Part shown: positions 44,493-53,238 of the stretch, in pieces
How the letters are laid out: each line of letters starts with the position of its first letter
How positions within the stretch are numbered: position 1 is the stretch's first letter
NCBI GenBank assembly: GCA_013373635.1
Contig: JABXHN010000080.1
Location: 1 to 57,271, forward strand
Source: Flavobacteriaceae bacterium
GTDB lineage: Bacteria; Bacteroidota; Bacteroidia; Flavobacteriales; Flavobacteriaceae
Direction: 5' to 3'
DNA: 57,271 nucleotides
Made by a program: the position numbers and the translations under genes
Notes under the pieces: generated by a model
The model's database searches: none
Told to the model about the DNA's origin: nothing
Seen by the model: only the letters and a program-made list of their open reading frames with translations

Positions 44493-45950
44493 TTAACCAT
44501 GTATGAGAAGGATCCAAATCGTAATCAAAAGAGGTCCTAAAATTCCAATGAGCAGACCATTGCTCCTAAAATCTTTCTGCTGTAGTTTTCCTGTGCTATA
44601 TGCTATGGCATTGGGAGGGGTAGAAATTGGAAATAGTAAGGCACAAGAAGCACTTAGTCCAATGATTAGAGGAACGACGATTGGGCTTTGAGTTCCAAGT
44701 AAACCTGCTATTGGAATTAAAATAGTAGCAGTTGCCGTATTGCTCATAATATTTGAAAACAGCACAGTGAGTATGCCAAACAAGAGGGATATAGCCCAAA
44801 AACTCATTTGAAAATCAGCCAACTGGGTCACAAAATAAGCTGCCAATCCTGTTTTTTGAATGGCTAATCCTAAAGATAATCCTCCAGCGACGAGCATAAG
44901 CGTATCCCAAGGTAGTGATCGTACATCATCCGAGGTGATAATACTCAGCATCGTAAATACTAAAATTGGAATACCCGAAACAAGAGCAGGTGGAATACCG
45001 TGAACTTTTCCAGTCAACCATAGTAATATGGTTATTGTTAAAATTCCTAATACAATGTTTTTTTTGGATTTTAAATCTTCTTTTTCCCAGAGCTCTTCTT
45101 CTGATAATTCTTCTTTAGGTTTAATAAAACTCAAATCTAGATTTTGTTGTTCAGCTGGAAATAGTTTTGTCAATAAAAACCAAGTTAAGAGAGTGAGTGA
45201 TAAGGCAATAGGAATTCCAACGATCATCCACTCTAAGAATCCGATGTTAAAATCAAAAAGATCACTATTGTTAATTGCATCGACCGCAATGGCATTTGGA
45301 GGAGATCCTATGATTGTCCCCATACCACCTATGGATGCAGCAGCAGGAATCCCTACTAAAAGAGCTTTGTGAAATTTATCTCCCTCGTTTAATTTGAGTA
45401 GTAGAGGAGATACAGAGGCAATCATCATTGCAGTAGTTGCTGTATTAGACATCACCATAGAGCCTATTGCTGTAGCTCCCATAAGACCTAATAAAACGTA
45501 TTTTGGTTTGGTTCCAAATCCGCCTACAGCAATTCTAAAGAGCTCTACATCTAATTTGGATTTCTTCATTCCTTCTGCTAAAAAGAATCCTCCGAGCAAT
45601 AGCCAGATTACCGAGTCACTCCAAGTATTAATAAATATGGTATAATCGATATAATCAGCACTTTCAGGGCTATTGACCGAAGGATTTCCTAGGGTAAATA
45701 ACAAGAATCCAATAATGAATAAGACCACCGCAAATGGAGGTATCGCTTCAGTTACCCACAATAAGACTGAAAAAAACAACAAAAACAACACATAAGATTG
45801 TGGTGTGGTAAACGAAGAGTCTTTCAATAGATACATACTCCCTAAAGCAATGATGATGGAAAGTAAAAAAGTGATAATATTTTTTTGATTGTCAACAGTG
45901 CGTTGCATTTTCTGAGTGTAACGCGAAGATGCGCGTCTAGAATCGGCCAT
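44493..45950 (-). CDS. SLC13/DASS family anion symporter
   Basis: The 485-residue membrane protein has about 11-13 hydrophobic segments and two copies of the family's substrate motif: SNTATTAMM (in the N-terminal half) and SNTATATIL (in the C-terminal half), each in a serine-asparagine-threonine loop. SLC13/DASS carriers import dicarboxylates, citrate or sulfate with sodium. I start at ATG 45950; a TTG seven codons upstream gives no better fit. A palindrome (46016-46029) is centred about 43 bp before the likely transcription start, an activator-like position. Substrate not determined. Confidence 0.85.
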   Translation of the reverse strand: MADSRRASSRYTQKMQRTVDNQKNIITFLLSIIIALGSMYLLKDSSFTTPQSYVLFLLFFSVLLWVTEAIPPFAVVLFIIGFLLFTLGNPSVNSPESADYIDYTIFINTWSDSVIWLLLGGFFLAEGMKKSKLDVELFRIAVGGFGTKPKYVLLGLMGATAIGSMVMSNTATTAMMIASVSPLLLKLNEGDKFHKALLVGIPAAASIGGMGTIIGSPPNAIAVDAINNSDLFDFNIGFLEWMIVGIPIALSLTLLTWFLLTKLFPAEQQNLDLSFIKPKEELSEEELWEKEDLKSKKNIVLGILTITILLWLTGKVHGIPPALVSGIPILVFTMLSIITSDDVRSLPWDTLMLVAGGLSLGLAIQKTGLAAYFVTQLADFQMSFWAISLLFGILTVLFSNIMSNTATATILIPIAGLLGTQSPIVVPLIIGLSASCALLFPISTPPNAIAYSTGKLQQKDFRSNGLLIGILGPLLITIWILLIHG

Positions 45951-45984
45951 GATAAGTATATTTTGATTCAAAGAAAGTTACACT

Positions 45985-46029
45985 GCAAAGGTCGATACTT
46001 ATTAAAACTCAAAAGATGATGTTTATCAT
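45985..46029 (-). promoter_or_regulatory. SLC13 promoter with FNR/CRP-like palindrome
   Basis: On the minus strand GACCTTTG (45985-45992) is a near-consensus -7 box. The palindrome ATGATGTTTATCAT (46016-46029) is centred about 33 bp upstream of the -7 box, close to the -41 to -43 location used by activators of the CRP/FNR group. It shares ATGAT-N4-ATCAT with the site before the CBS gene. Confidence 0.45.
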
Positions 46030-46060
46030 TTGTAATGGATTATATCCTACATAACCAATT

Positions 46061-46516
46061 TCAATTAAGTATTTTCAAATGTTCAATTAATGATTGAGGC
46101 TCCTGGTAGGATTGGAGTACAGATTTAATTTTGTAGCTTTTATCCAATACTACAAGAGTCGGGAATATAATTTGATTTGAGTCCTTTGTTAGTGTGAGTG
46201 CTAGTTGATGGTATCCTTGAAGAGGATTATACAAATAGTTTTTATTTAATAATTTAATACTCGATTTGGATTCTGCATCGAGTTCAATACAGTAATAATT
46301 GCGATTTAAAAATTCAATTAATTGAAGATTTTTAAAACTAATCTCTTTTTGCATTTTACAGTATCGACACCATTTTGTATGGATGAAGATTAAAAGTGGT
46401 CGATTGTCTGTCTGTTGTAATTCAGAAAGTTGATCAAAGTTTATCCATTGAATTTCTTGTGCGTTGATCTTAAGTGAAAAACAGATTGCTGCTATGATGA
46501 TTCCAATTCTTTTCAT
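46061..46516 (-). CDS. Exported thioredoxin-like protein
   Basis: A 151-residue exported protein with signal peptide MKRIGIIIAAICFSLKINAQ and a thioredoxin fold with the active-site motif KWCRYC (C50 and C53), close to the WC-x-x-C of DUF255/thioredoxin-like proteins. The ILFPTLVVLD-like segment (QIIFPTLVVLDKS) supplies the cis-Pro. It overlaps the TonB receptor gene by 4 bp and would act in the periplasm, perhaps keeping the receptor's plug cysteines reduced or handling metal-thiol chemistry. That partnership is inference. Confidence 0.82.
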   Translation of the reverse strand: MKRIGIIIAAICFSLKINAQEIQWINFDQLSELQQTDNRPLLIFIHTKWCRYCKMQKEISFKNLQLIEFLNRNYYCIELDAESKSSIKLLNKNYLYNPLQGYHQLALTLTKDSNQIIFPTLVVLDKSYKIKSVLQSYQEPQSLIEHLKILN

Positions 46517-48795
46517 CGATTAAGCTGATAGCGAATCCCTGCAAATAATCGGATTCCTTGATTTGGTGCATAAATATAGGTAGGGTCAAAACTCAATGCT
46601 TTTGGGTTGTTTGGAGTCGGAATAATTTGACCGTTATTGTCAAATTTCACCTCTTTGTCAAATGGATCAAAAGCCCTGGCAATACTATTAGCAGGAGGAG
46701 TGAAATTCAATAGGTTTTTTACTCCAGTATAGAATTCCCACTCTTTGAATGGTTTTGAAAATTGAATATTTTGAAGACTATACCATTTTGAAAATCCAGG
46801 TCGATCATCTAAGGGACCAAGAAGGGGTAGTTTCATCGGACCAGTTACATTAGCGGTATAATCTATTTTTAGATTAGAAGCAAAGGTGTAACTCAGACTC
46901 CAAACTCCTGAAAATCGCTCCGTAAGTAATTGTCTATAGCTTTGTTTACCTTCAGTAATGGAAACATCCATCAGTGTTCCACCTGCTAATAATTTAATGC
47001 CGTTAGTAAATACTACGTCAATATTTGTAGAAATACCTTTAGATACGGCATAACCATTTAAGTTTTCATAAATGATTTGATTGGGATTGGTTTCGTAATC
47101 TGGAAAAATCGCATTGTTGAAGTGGGTATAAAACAGACTCGAGTCCAAGCCGACATAAATCCCTTTTGAGCTGTAAAATTTGTTGACCAAATTCAAATTT
47201 ACATTCCATGATGTTTCAGGTTTTAATTCCTCTGTAAAGATTACTTCACGTGCACCAGTTAGTGCTGCGTGGTCTTCGGTAAAGACATTGGCAACTCTAT
47301 ATCCATTTCCAATACTCAAACGAATACTATTCTTTTGATCTAGAGAATTCCATTTGTAATTCAAACGAGGAGCGATAATTCCTTTGTGTACACTGTTGTA
47401 ATCGTAACGCAATCCTATGAGTAATTTATTCTGTTCGTCAAATTGAATTTCATCTTGAATAAACAATCCAGGTAAGTGAATAATAGAAGGCTTGTTGTCT
47501 AAGTTCGTTGCTGAAGTAGCTACGGTGTTATCGTCATAAAAGGTATATCGATAAGCCAAGCCTAACATAAAGTCGTGGCTTTTACTGATGTGATTCCAAC
47601 TCAACTGACTAAATCCAATGAGTTGATTGGCTTGATAATTGGTAGTGCCATAAACAGAATTTTGGTTGTGTCCATTGGCGCTAAACTGTAGTTGAATAGG
47701 CTCATCGAAAGGAAGTTCATAATTTCCGAGGAGCTCCCATCGTGAAGTATAGATACTCTCTCCATAGATTTGATCGCCACCCCTATAAGATTTATTCCAA
47801 TTCATTTCACCGCCCCAACGATCTTCATAAACATAACGACTAGCTAAGGAAAAACTTTTAAGGCTTTTTCGCTTAAAGTCAATTTTATTGAATAGTGATA
47901 TGCGGTGTTGAAGGGTGATGTCGGTAAATCCATCTGAATTGTTATCGATGGGATTTTGATAGTTAAAATAATTAATTCCCATCAAAGCCTGTGATTCATT
48001 CAGTTGATAGCGTAGCCCAATATCGGTATTAAACTCTCCCCAGCTGGTACCCATAAAATCCGCAGAAACAATTGGACTGGAAGCTGGTTTTTTGGTAATG
48101 ATGTTGATCAATCCTCCAACGGCTTCAGATCCGTATAATGTCGAAGCTGGTCCTTTGACAATTTCAACACGTTCAATTAAGGACTGAGGGATTCCAGTAA
48201 GGCCGTATACTGTTGAAAGACCACTGACTATAGGCATGCCATCGATTAAAACCATGGTGTAAGGTCCTTCAAGCCCATTGATATGGATGTCTCCAGTATT
48301 GCAAATATTGCAATTGAGTTGAGGACGTACACCATTAATAGTTGTTAAGGATTCAAAAATCGAAGGAGTCGGGTTCGATTTAAAAAATTTAACCGAATAC
48401 ACTTCAATAGGTACTGAACTCTCTAATTTAGATACCTCTTTAAGGGTCCCAGACAAGACCACTTCCTCTAATTGTTCTGAGGATTCTCTAAGAACTATTT
48501 CAACATATTGATCACGAGTTGATCTAAGATCTATTTTAATGGATTTTGATTCGAATCCAATAATAGATGCCGTGATAGTATGTTTGTCGTGATCGAGTCC
48601 CTCTATAGAAAAATACCCATTATCATCAGTATAAGTGTCTGTTTTGCCTCCAAAAGCACTGATGTGAACATAGGCTAATGGATGGTTGTTTTGATCCAAA
48701 ACACGACCTTCAATTTTTGTTGATTGTTGCGCGTTTACAGTTTGACCTAGAAGGCAAAAAATGAATATGATATAGGAGTATATGTTGTAGCTCAC
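46513..48795 (-). CDS. TonB-dependent metal/metallophore receptor with CxxC in the plug
   Basis: The receptor (760 residues from GTG 48795) has a signal peptide ending near QTVNAQ, a carboxypeptidase-regulatory-like domain (EGRVLDQNNHPLAYVH) and a plug with NCNICNTGDIHINGLEG, placing C162 and C165 in the plug, then GPASTLYGSEAVGGLINI and a beta-barrel. An upstream TTG at 48814-48816 falls inside the -7 box and so cannot be the start; GTG gives a normal signal peptide. It is divergent from a DtxR-family regulator and its promoter holds a DtxR-like box. A metal ion or metallophore is the probable ligand (iron or manganese by regulator class; copper or zinc possible from CxxC). Confidence 0.82.
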   Translation of the reverse strand: MSYNIYSYIIFIFCLLGQTVNAQQSTKIEGRVLDQNNHPLAYVHISAFGGKTDTYTDDNGYFSIEGLDHDKHTITASIIGFESKSIKIDLRSTRDQYVEIVLRESSEQLEEVVLSGTLKEVSKLESSVPIEVYSVKFFKSNPTPSIFESLTTINGVRPQLNCNICNTGDIHINGLEGPYTMVLIDGMPIVSGLSTVYGLTGIPQSLIERVEIVKGPASTLYGSEAVGGLINIITKKPASSPIVSADFMGTSWGEFNTDIGLRYQLNESQALMGINYFNYQNPIDNNSDGFTDITLQHRISLFNKIDFKRKSLKSFSLASRYVYEDRWGGEMNWNKSYRGGDQIYGESIYTSRWELLGNYELPFDEPIQLQFSANGHNQNSVYGTTNYQANQLIGFSQLSWNHISKSHDFMLGLAYRYTFYDDNTVATSATNLDNKPSIIHLPGLFIQDEIQFDEQNKLLIGLRYDYNSVHKGIIAPRLNYKWNSLDQKNSIRLSIGNGYRVANVFTEDHAALTGAREVIFTEELKPETSWNVNLNLVNKFYSSKGIYVGLDSSLFYTHFNNAIFPDYETNPNQIIYENLNGYAVSKGISTNIDVVFTNGIKLLAGGTLMDVSITEGKQSYRQLLTERFSGVWSLSYTFASNLKIDYTANVTGPMKLPLLGPLDDRPGFSKWYSLQNIQFSKPFKEWEFYTGVKNLLNFTPPANSIARAFDPFDKEVKFDNNGQIIPTPNNPKALSFDPTYIYAPNQGIRLFAGIRYQLNR

Positions 48796-48813
48796 TTTTA
48801 ATGTTTTATAATA

Positions 48814-48843
48814 CAAAGTTAATAAGTTAGATTAGTCTAACAA
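48814..48843 (-). promoter_or_regulatory. TonB receptor promoter with DtxR-like box in the spacer
   Basis: On the minus strand a TTG -33 element (48841-48843), a 19-base spacer and a consensus TAACTTTG -7 box (48814-48821) form a full Bacteroidota promoter. The spacer is occupied by GTTAGA-TTAG-TCTAAC (48826-48841), a perfect 6-bp inverted repeat like DtxR/MntR boxes. Metal-bound regulator here would block the polymerase. Confidence 0.65.
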
Positions 48844-48863
48844 TTTAATTTAGATAAATTTTA

Positions 48864-48871
48864 TATTTTTG
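48864..48871 (+). promoter_or_regulatory. -7 box of the DtxR-family regulator
   Basis: TATTTTTG matches the TAnnTTTG consensus and lies 14 bp before the regulator's ATG. The DtxR-like box at 48826-48841 is 22 bp upstream, so autoregulation is possible. Confidence 0.45.
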
Positions 48872-48885
48872 ATTAAAAAGCATTC

Positions 48886-49545
48886 ATGAATTCACAAACC
48901 AAGGAGAATTATCTCAAAGCACTTTATAAATTAGCAGATGATAAAGGGCAGGTTAACATATCTGATTTAAGTGTTGCATTAGATGTGTCAATTCCTTCAG
49001 TAAATAATATGGTTAAAAAGCTTCACGATGCAGGTTGGTTGACTTATCAGAAGTACAAGCCGCTTACAATGACTCCAGAGGGAATGAAAAGAGCCGCATC
49101 AATTATTAGAAAGCATCGTTTAACCGAAATGTATTTAGTGGAAAAAATGGGATTTGGATGGGATAGTGTTCACGAAATTGCCGAGCAAATAGAACATGTG
49201 AAATCTGAAGCTTTTTTTGATAAGATGGATGAATTATTGGGCTATCAAAAATTCGACCCTCATGGTTCTCCTATACCAGACAAAGATGGGGTTACACTTG
49301 AATTGAATCTTGAACATCTCTCTGACTGCAAGCCTGGACAGCGAGTGGTATTAAAAGCCTTATCAAATTCAGACAAACAATTTCTTCAATTTTTAAGCAG
49401 TAGATCGATTGCTTTAGGTGTTGAATTTGAGATATTAAATAAAGAGCCATACGATAATTCAATGACCCTTTCTTACAAAAATCACCTCAAAGAAGTGCTG
49501 AGTCAAAAAGTGTGTGGACACCTATTAGTCAGTCATGTAGATTAG
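48886..49545 (+). CDS. DtxR/MntR family metal-dependent transcriptional regulator
   Basis: The 219-residue cytoplasmic protein has an N-terminal winged helix (KENYLKALYKLADDKGQVN, DVSIPSVNNMVKKLHDAGWL), a dimerisation and metal-binding helix region (HRLTEMYLVEKMGFGWDSVHEIAEQIEHVKSE in short runs, with the conserved His and Glu ligands) and a C-terminal FeoA/SH3-like domain (KPGQRVVLKAL). It represses metal uptake genes when metal is bound. It is divergent from the TonB receptor, with a DtxR-like box between them. Iron versus manganese cannot be decided from sequence alone. Confidence 0.9.
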   Translation: MNSQTKENYLKALYKLADDKGQVNISDLSVALDVSIPSVNNMVKKLHDAGWLTYQKYKPLTMTPEGMKRAASIIRKHRLTEMYLVEKMGFGWDSVHEIAEQIEHVKSEAFFDKMDELLGYQKFDPHGSPIPDKDGVTLELNLEHLSDCKPGQRVVLKALSNSDKQFLQFLSSRSIALGVEFEILNKEPYDNSMTLSYKNHLKEVLSQKVCGHLLVSHVD

Positions 49546-49603
49546 GAATAGGGTTAGGGTATTTTCATCCTTTCTTCGTATCTTTAATAGAAATACAAAA
49601 GGA

Positions 49604-50261
49604 GTGAAAATAAAAATTTTAATACTTTCTATTCTATTACAAGGAGTAGTAAGTTCCCTTTTTGCTCAAACTGCGAATCACAGCCCTACGCTATGCAACG
49701 CATCTAAGTCAATACGATTTTCAGTTACTTGGGGCTGATTACAAAGACTATTTAGCATTGGGAATGGGCTGGGAGGGAGCCATTATTGCGATCGGTTTTA
49801 AAGGAGAAATGACTTATTTTACCCCTGTTTTTTTTGATTCTTTGGTGGGTTCTTCGCAATCAATGCTAGATATTTTTCAATTCTCCCTGTCTTTTGATTA
49901 TTACTTTAAAAATGGCTGGTATGTATTGTTTTCTAATTTGTATAATTCCCAGGGAATTTCAGGTGCAGATGTAAGTTCTTCGCTCTTCTCCAATTCGAGA
50001 GTTGATGTTACGAGCTTGATGCCCAATAAAAACACTTATTTAATTCAGCTTTCAAAACCGATCAATGCTCAATTGTCAACTTCACTTACAACATTATATG
50101 CGAGAGAGCTCAAGGCCTATTTCTCAATGCCACAACTCTCGTGGAGTCTATCTCAAAATTGGGATATCAATTTAATTGGTCAGTTGTACTATTCAAAAGC
50201 GACTACTGATTTTAGTAGTTCCACCTCCAATATCTTTATTCAACTGGGGTATTCTTACTGA
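49604..50261 (+). pseudogene. Outer-membrane beta-barrel-like protein gene with a probable frameshift
   Basis: From GTG 49604 a frame encodes a clear signal peptide (KIKILILSILLQGVVSSLFAQT) but ends at TGA near 49738. The rest of the protein, rich in aromatic beta-strands (YDFQLLGADYKDYLALGMGW, then FSLSFDYYFKNGWYVLF and ending NIFIQLGYSY), continues in another frame to TGA at 50259. The body frame has no natural start (only TTG at 49662). A one-base indel between about 49665 and 49735 would join the two into a 215-residue barrel protein. It may be a true pseudogene or a base-call error. The gene ends convergent with, and 7 bp over, the monoheme lipoprotein gene. Confidence 0.6.
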
Positions 50262-50818
50262 GGATTGTCGTAGATAATCTTTAAAAGTCCTCTGAGTTCT
50301 CCATCGCTAAATCCCGTTGCTAAATCGTTTGGATAAAGCTCATAAAGAGTGCTTTTTACCGATTCTGATACCTGCGTTGTTCCATGGCAGTTTAAACAGA
50401 GAGGAGAATCGATATAAATGGGAGCGTAGAATAATTTTTGTGAACCCGTTTGAAAGAGTTTGGGTATTTTGCTCTTTGACTGATTGTACTGTTCAATCAA
50501 GGATAATTCAAAGCGAGATGCTTTGTTGAGAAGATTTCTGTTTCTGTGACTAACTCTTGAAAAGGACAGCTGTTTGGCCTTAGAAATGCTATCTGTTAAT
50601 GGAATAGCATTGGTGTTGCAGAATTCAATAGCATTTTCAATTCCACCATTCTCTATAGCTGTTTTGAGATTGCTCTTAAGGGTGTTGCTGTACTCTTTAG
50701 CATATGTTTTGCTCATCGACATCAATTCAGAGTCATTGAACTCAATAGGTTTATCGCTACAACCCGATAAGAGTGTTACTGCAATGAGCAGTGTAATTCT
50801 GTTTAATGATGTGTTCAC
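50255..50818 (-). CDS. DUF3365 (Tll0287-like) monoheme lipoprotein
   Basis: A 187-residue protein with a lipoprotein signal (VTLLSGC, Cys20) and the DUF3365 features: NAIEFCNTNAIPLTDS near 62-77, SRVSHRNRNLLNKA (88-101, His as possible distal ligand) and the heme-c motif CLNCHG (141-146). Tll0287-like proteins are single-heme sensors or cytochromes of the periplasm. The start is GTG at 50818, supported by the normal signal peptide that follows. Its role here is unknown; no adjacent cytochrome gene is present. Confidence 0.82.
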   Translation of the reverse strand: MNTSLNRITLLIAVTLLSGCSDKPIEFNDSELMSMSKTYAKEYSNTLKSNLKTAIENGGIENAIEFCNTNAIPLTDSISKAKQLSFSRVSHRNRNLLNKASRFELSLIEQYNQSKSKIPKLFQTGSQKLFYAPIYIDSPLCLNCHGTTQVSESVKSTLYELYPNDLATGFSDGELRGLLKIIYDNPQ

Positions 50819-50879
50819 AGCAACGTATTATACTTGTATAAAGTTAAGAGTTTTACATCAAACAGCTGTCCATTTAAAA

Positions 50880-51740
50880 TTAGTGTTTTACATTCTTAAA
50901 GTATTCTTCTTGTAATTTGAGGGATTGTTCATCAGCCTTTACATCTTTTATAGCTTTTATTAAAGAAGATACCATTGAATCTGAAAGTAGCTTTCCTAGC
51001 TCAGCAGTTGACACTTCTGCCTCACCTGCATAGTGGTTTGGAAAAGAAGCATACCACCAGATTGCGGTATACAAATCAGATGAGAGCTTTAGTCTTTTTT
51101 GATCTTGACCTGAATCCTTGTTGACGTAATCCATCTTGACGAGTTCGGGTCTTAGATGCATAAGCATCGAAGTTTCTTTTTCGCCTCCATGCATATCAAA
51201 TGAAGGATCTGATTTTCTGAGTTTAGCAGCTTTCTTAGCATCAGACTCTGGAATCTTTGGATCGAAGAAATAAACGACATAATCGCGTTTCTTTTCCATT
51301 TGATTCTGAATAAAATAACGAATCATTTGAGGGTTTCCACCGTGTCCATTGACAATTAAAATACGCTTAAATCCATTTCTTCCCAATTCTTGACAGGTAG
51401 CCTCTAAAAGTTCCATAGCTAATTTGCTGGGAATTGAAAAAGTGCCATATTGCTGTCTGGCTTCATTTACTTGTCCGTAAAAATAGTCTGGAAAAACTAC
51501 TGCGTATTCTTCTTTAGTAGCCATTGCAGACCACTCTCTAACCTTGATAAGGTCAGAACCGATTGGACCATGTGGTCCGTGTTTCTCTAATATACCAATA
51601 GGCAAAATACAAGTGTAATTTGATTTTTCAAGAGCTGTTTCCCAATCAGTTGCGGTGAGTTCATCCCACCTAGAAGGAAGTTCTTGTGAAAAACTAAAAA
51701 TGCTCGTTAGTAATAATAGGGTTAAAGCAAAGTGTTTCAT
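50880..51740 (-). CDS. Exported creatininase family amidohydrolase
   Basis: A 286-residue protein with signal peptide MKHFALTLLLLTSIFSFSQ and creatininase-fold motifs: LPIGILEKHGPHGPIGSD (first metal-binding Glu/His/Asp set), NGHGGNPQMI (about 140-149) and MHGGEKETS (His/Glu set). The family opens lactam-like rings (creatinine, other amides) with zinc or manganese; most members are cytoplasmic, so export is a notable variation seen in Bacteroidetes. No operon partner. The substrate is unknown. A perfect inverted repeat (51760-51782) lies 20 bp upstream of the ATG. Confidence 0.85.
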   Translation of the reverse strand: MKHFALTLLLLTSIFSFSQELPSRWDELTATDWETALEKSNYTCILPIGILEKHGPHGPIGSDLIKVREWSAMATKEEYAVVFPDYFYGQVNEARQQYGTFSIPSKLAMELLEATCQELGRNGFKRILIVNGHGGNPQMIRYFIQNQMEKKRDYVVYFFDPKIPESDAKKAAKLRKSDPSFDMHGGEKETSMLMHLRPELVKMDYVNKDSGQDQKRLKLSSDLYTAIWWYASFPNHYAGEAEVSTAELGKLLSDSMVSSLIKAIKDVKADEQSLKLQEEYFKNVKH

Positions 51741-51759
51741 AAGTATAAAATTTTATTTA

Positions 51760-51782
51760 GTTCAATTTAATTATAATTGAAC
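51760..51782. repeat. Inverted repeat GTTCAATT-N7-AATTGAAC
   Basis: Perfect 8-bp arms flank TAATTAT between the TolC-family gene and the creatininase gene. It lacks the T-run of a terminator in the TolC direction, so it could be an operator for the creatininase gene or a weak transcript end. Confidence 0.4.
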
Positions 51783-51849
51783 GTAAAACAACTCACAAAA
51801 CAGTTTTATTGTGTAAAAATTACAAATTGATAATTTTCAGCTTATTTTA

Positions 51850-53238
51850 TCAAATTAATGACAACACATTATAGAGATTGCTTTTGGAAACTAACAGTTT
51901 GTATTCCGCCTCAATGGCCTTAAGCTGATTTTCTATCAGTTTTGATTCTCTTGTTATAATGTAAAACAAAGAACTTTCTCCAAGTTCAAATTTACGCTGT
52001 TCGGCATTGAGTAATTTTTGATAATCAGAAACTATTTCATTGCTTAAAATCAACTGTTTAGAATAGGATTCAATTTCATTTTCTATTGCAGTAATTTTGT
52101 TTTTTAAACTTAACTCTGTTTGAAGTTGATCGTATTCAATGGCTTTTAATTTGAAGTTTGCGAGTTTTAATGCAGCTCGTTCTTTTCTTAAAAACAAGGG
52201 TAATTGAACTTGAACACCAGCCTTGAAGTTTTCAGGATTTAAATTGTTGAAGAGCTCTGAAGAAGTCTGATTTAAAAAGTTGTATTTTAAATTAACAGTT
52301 GGCAATAAATTATTTAATTGAAGATTTTTTTCCACTTTCAAGGATGCTCGTTTAAAACCTAAAGATTGTAGTTTAGGGTGTTGATCAATTTCAAAAGCAT
52401 CAAAGCTAAACTCGTCTATTCCAAGAATAAGGTCAGCCTCACTTTGAGTGTTTAGATCAGGAGTAATGGTCTCCTTAAGTTCTAATGGAATGTCGTTTAT
52501 CCAAAGAAAATTAGAAAGCCCTAATGAAGCTTTGAGATAGTTTAAATTTGCCTTTTCACTGCTTAATTTTCTGTTGTTATAAGCAATCTTGGCTTCTGTA
52601 ATATCGATGGTTGGATTTTCACCTAACTCCACGTTCTTTTCGATACTGAGAAGTCTGGTTTTAGCGTTGACCACAAACTCTTTGTAAATGAGTTGTTCTT
52701 TATAAGCTCGAAGCCAATTAAAATAGGTTAACGTAGCTTCAGACAACAATTCATTGACGGCTAGTTGATTGTCTACAAGCGCTTGGCTTCTGTACAGTTT
52801 TGCTTGCTTTAAAGTAGCCATACGCTCATTGATGAGCAATCCCTTTGCTAACGCAATTTCTGCTCCGACTTGATACAGTTTTTTGTCAGAAGTATACAGA
52901 TTAGGGTTGAGATAATCTCCTGAATTTTCTTCTAGAGCAGCTTTTAATTCTATACCATACCAAGTTGGAATCTTAAACACAGAGTTGAGTTGATTGTAAT
53001 AGTTGGTGCCTTTAAATTCTTTAGAGGCATAATCCACTTCAATCTTTGGATCAAAGGCACCTCTAGCTTTTAATAACTTAGCTTGACTTTCACTGATGAT
53101 TAAGTCTGCTTGTTTTACGATCGGGTGGTGTTTTTTGACATAGGCCAAATACTCTTCCAAACTCAATGTTGACATCTCTTGACTTTGCAAAGGATTTTGC
53201 CAAAGCAGGAGGGTTAAGATCCATAAATAACGTATCAT
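51850..53238 (-). CDS. TolC family outer-membrane efflux protein
   Basis: A 462-residue exported protein (signal to about residue 20, WQNPLQSQ). The OEP repeats are visible: LSLEEYLAYVKKHHPIV and ADLIISESQAKLLKARGAFDPKIEVDY near the start, then LYRSQALVDNQLAVNELLSEATLTYF and a second half with FELGESSLFYIITRESKLIENQ (all in long helices with strands between). It forms the outer-membrane exit duct. Last gene of the TetR-ABC-HlyD operon, overlapping HlyD by 4 bp (ATGA). The exported compound is unknown. Confidence 0.9.
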   Translation of the reverse strand: MIRYLWILTLLLWQNPLQSQEMSTLSLEEYLAYVKKHHPIVKQADLIISESQAKLLKARGAFDPKIEVDYASKEFKGTNYYNQLNSVFKIPTWYGIELKAALEENSGDYLNPNLYTSDKKLYQVGAEIALAKGLLINERMATLKQAKLYRSQALVDNQLAVNELLSEATLTYFNWLRAYKEQLIYKEFVVNAKTRLLSIEKNVELGENPTIDITEAKIAYNNRKLSSEKANLNYLKASLGLSNFLWINDIPLELKETITPDLNTQSEADLILGIDEFSFDAFEIDQHPKLQSLGFKRASLKVEKNLQLNNLLPTVNLKYNFLNQTSSELFNNLNPENFKAGVQVQLPLFLRKERAALKLANFKLKAIEYDQLQTELSLKNKITAIENEIESYSKQLILSNEIVSDYQKLLNAEQRKFELGESSLFYIITRESKLIENQLKAIEAEYKLLVSKSNLYNVLSLI

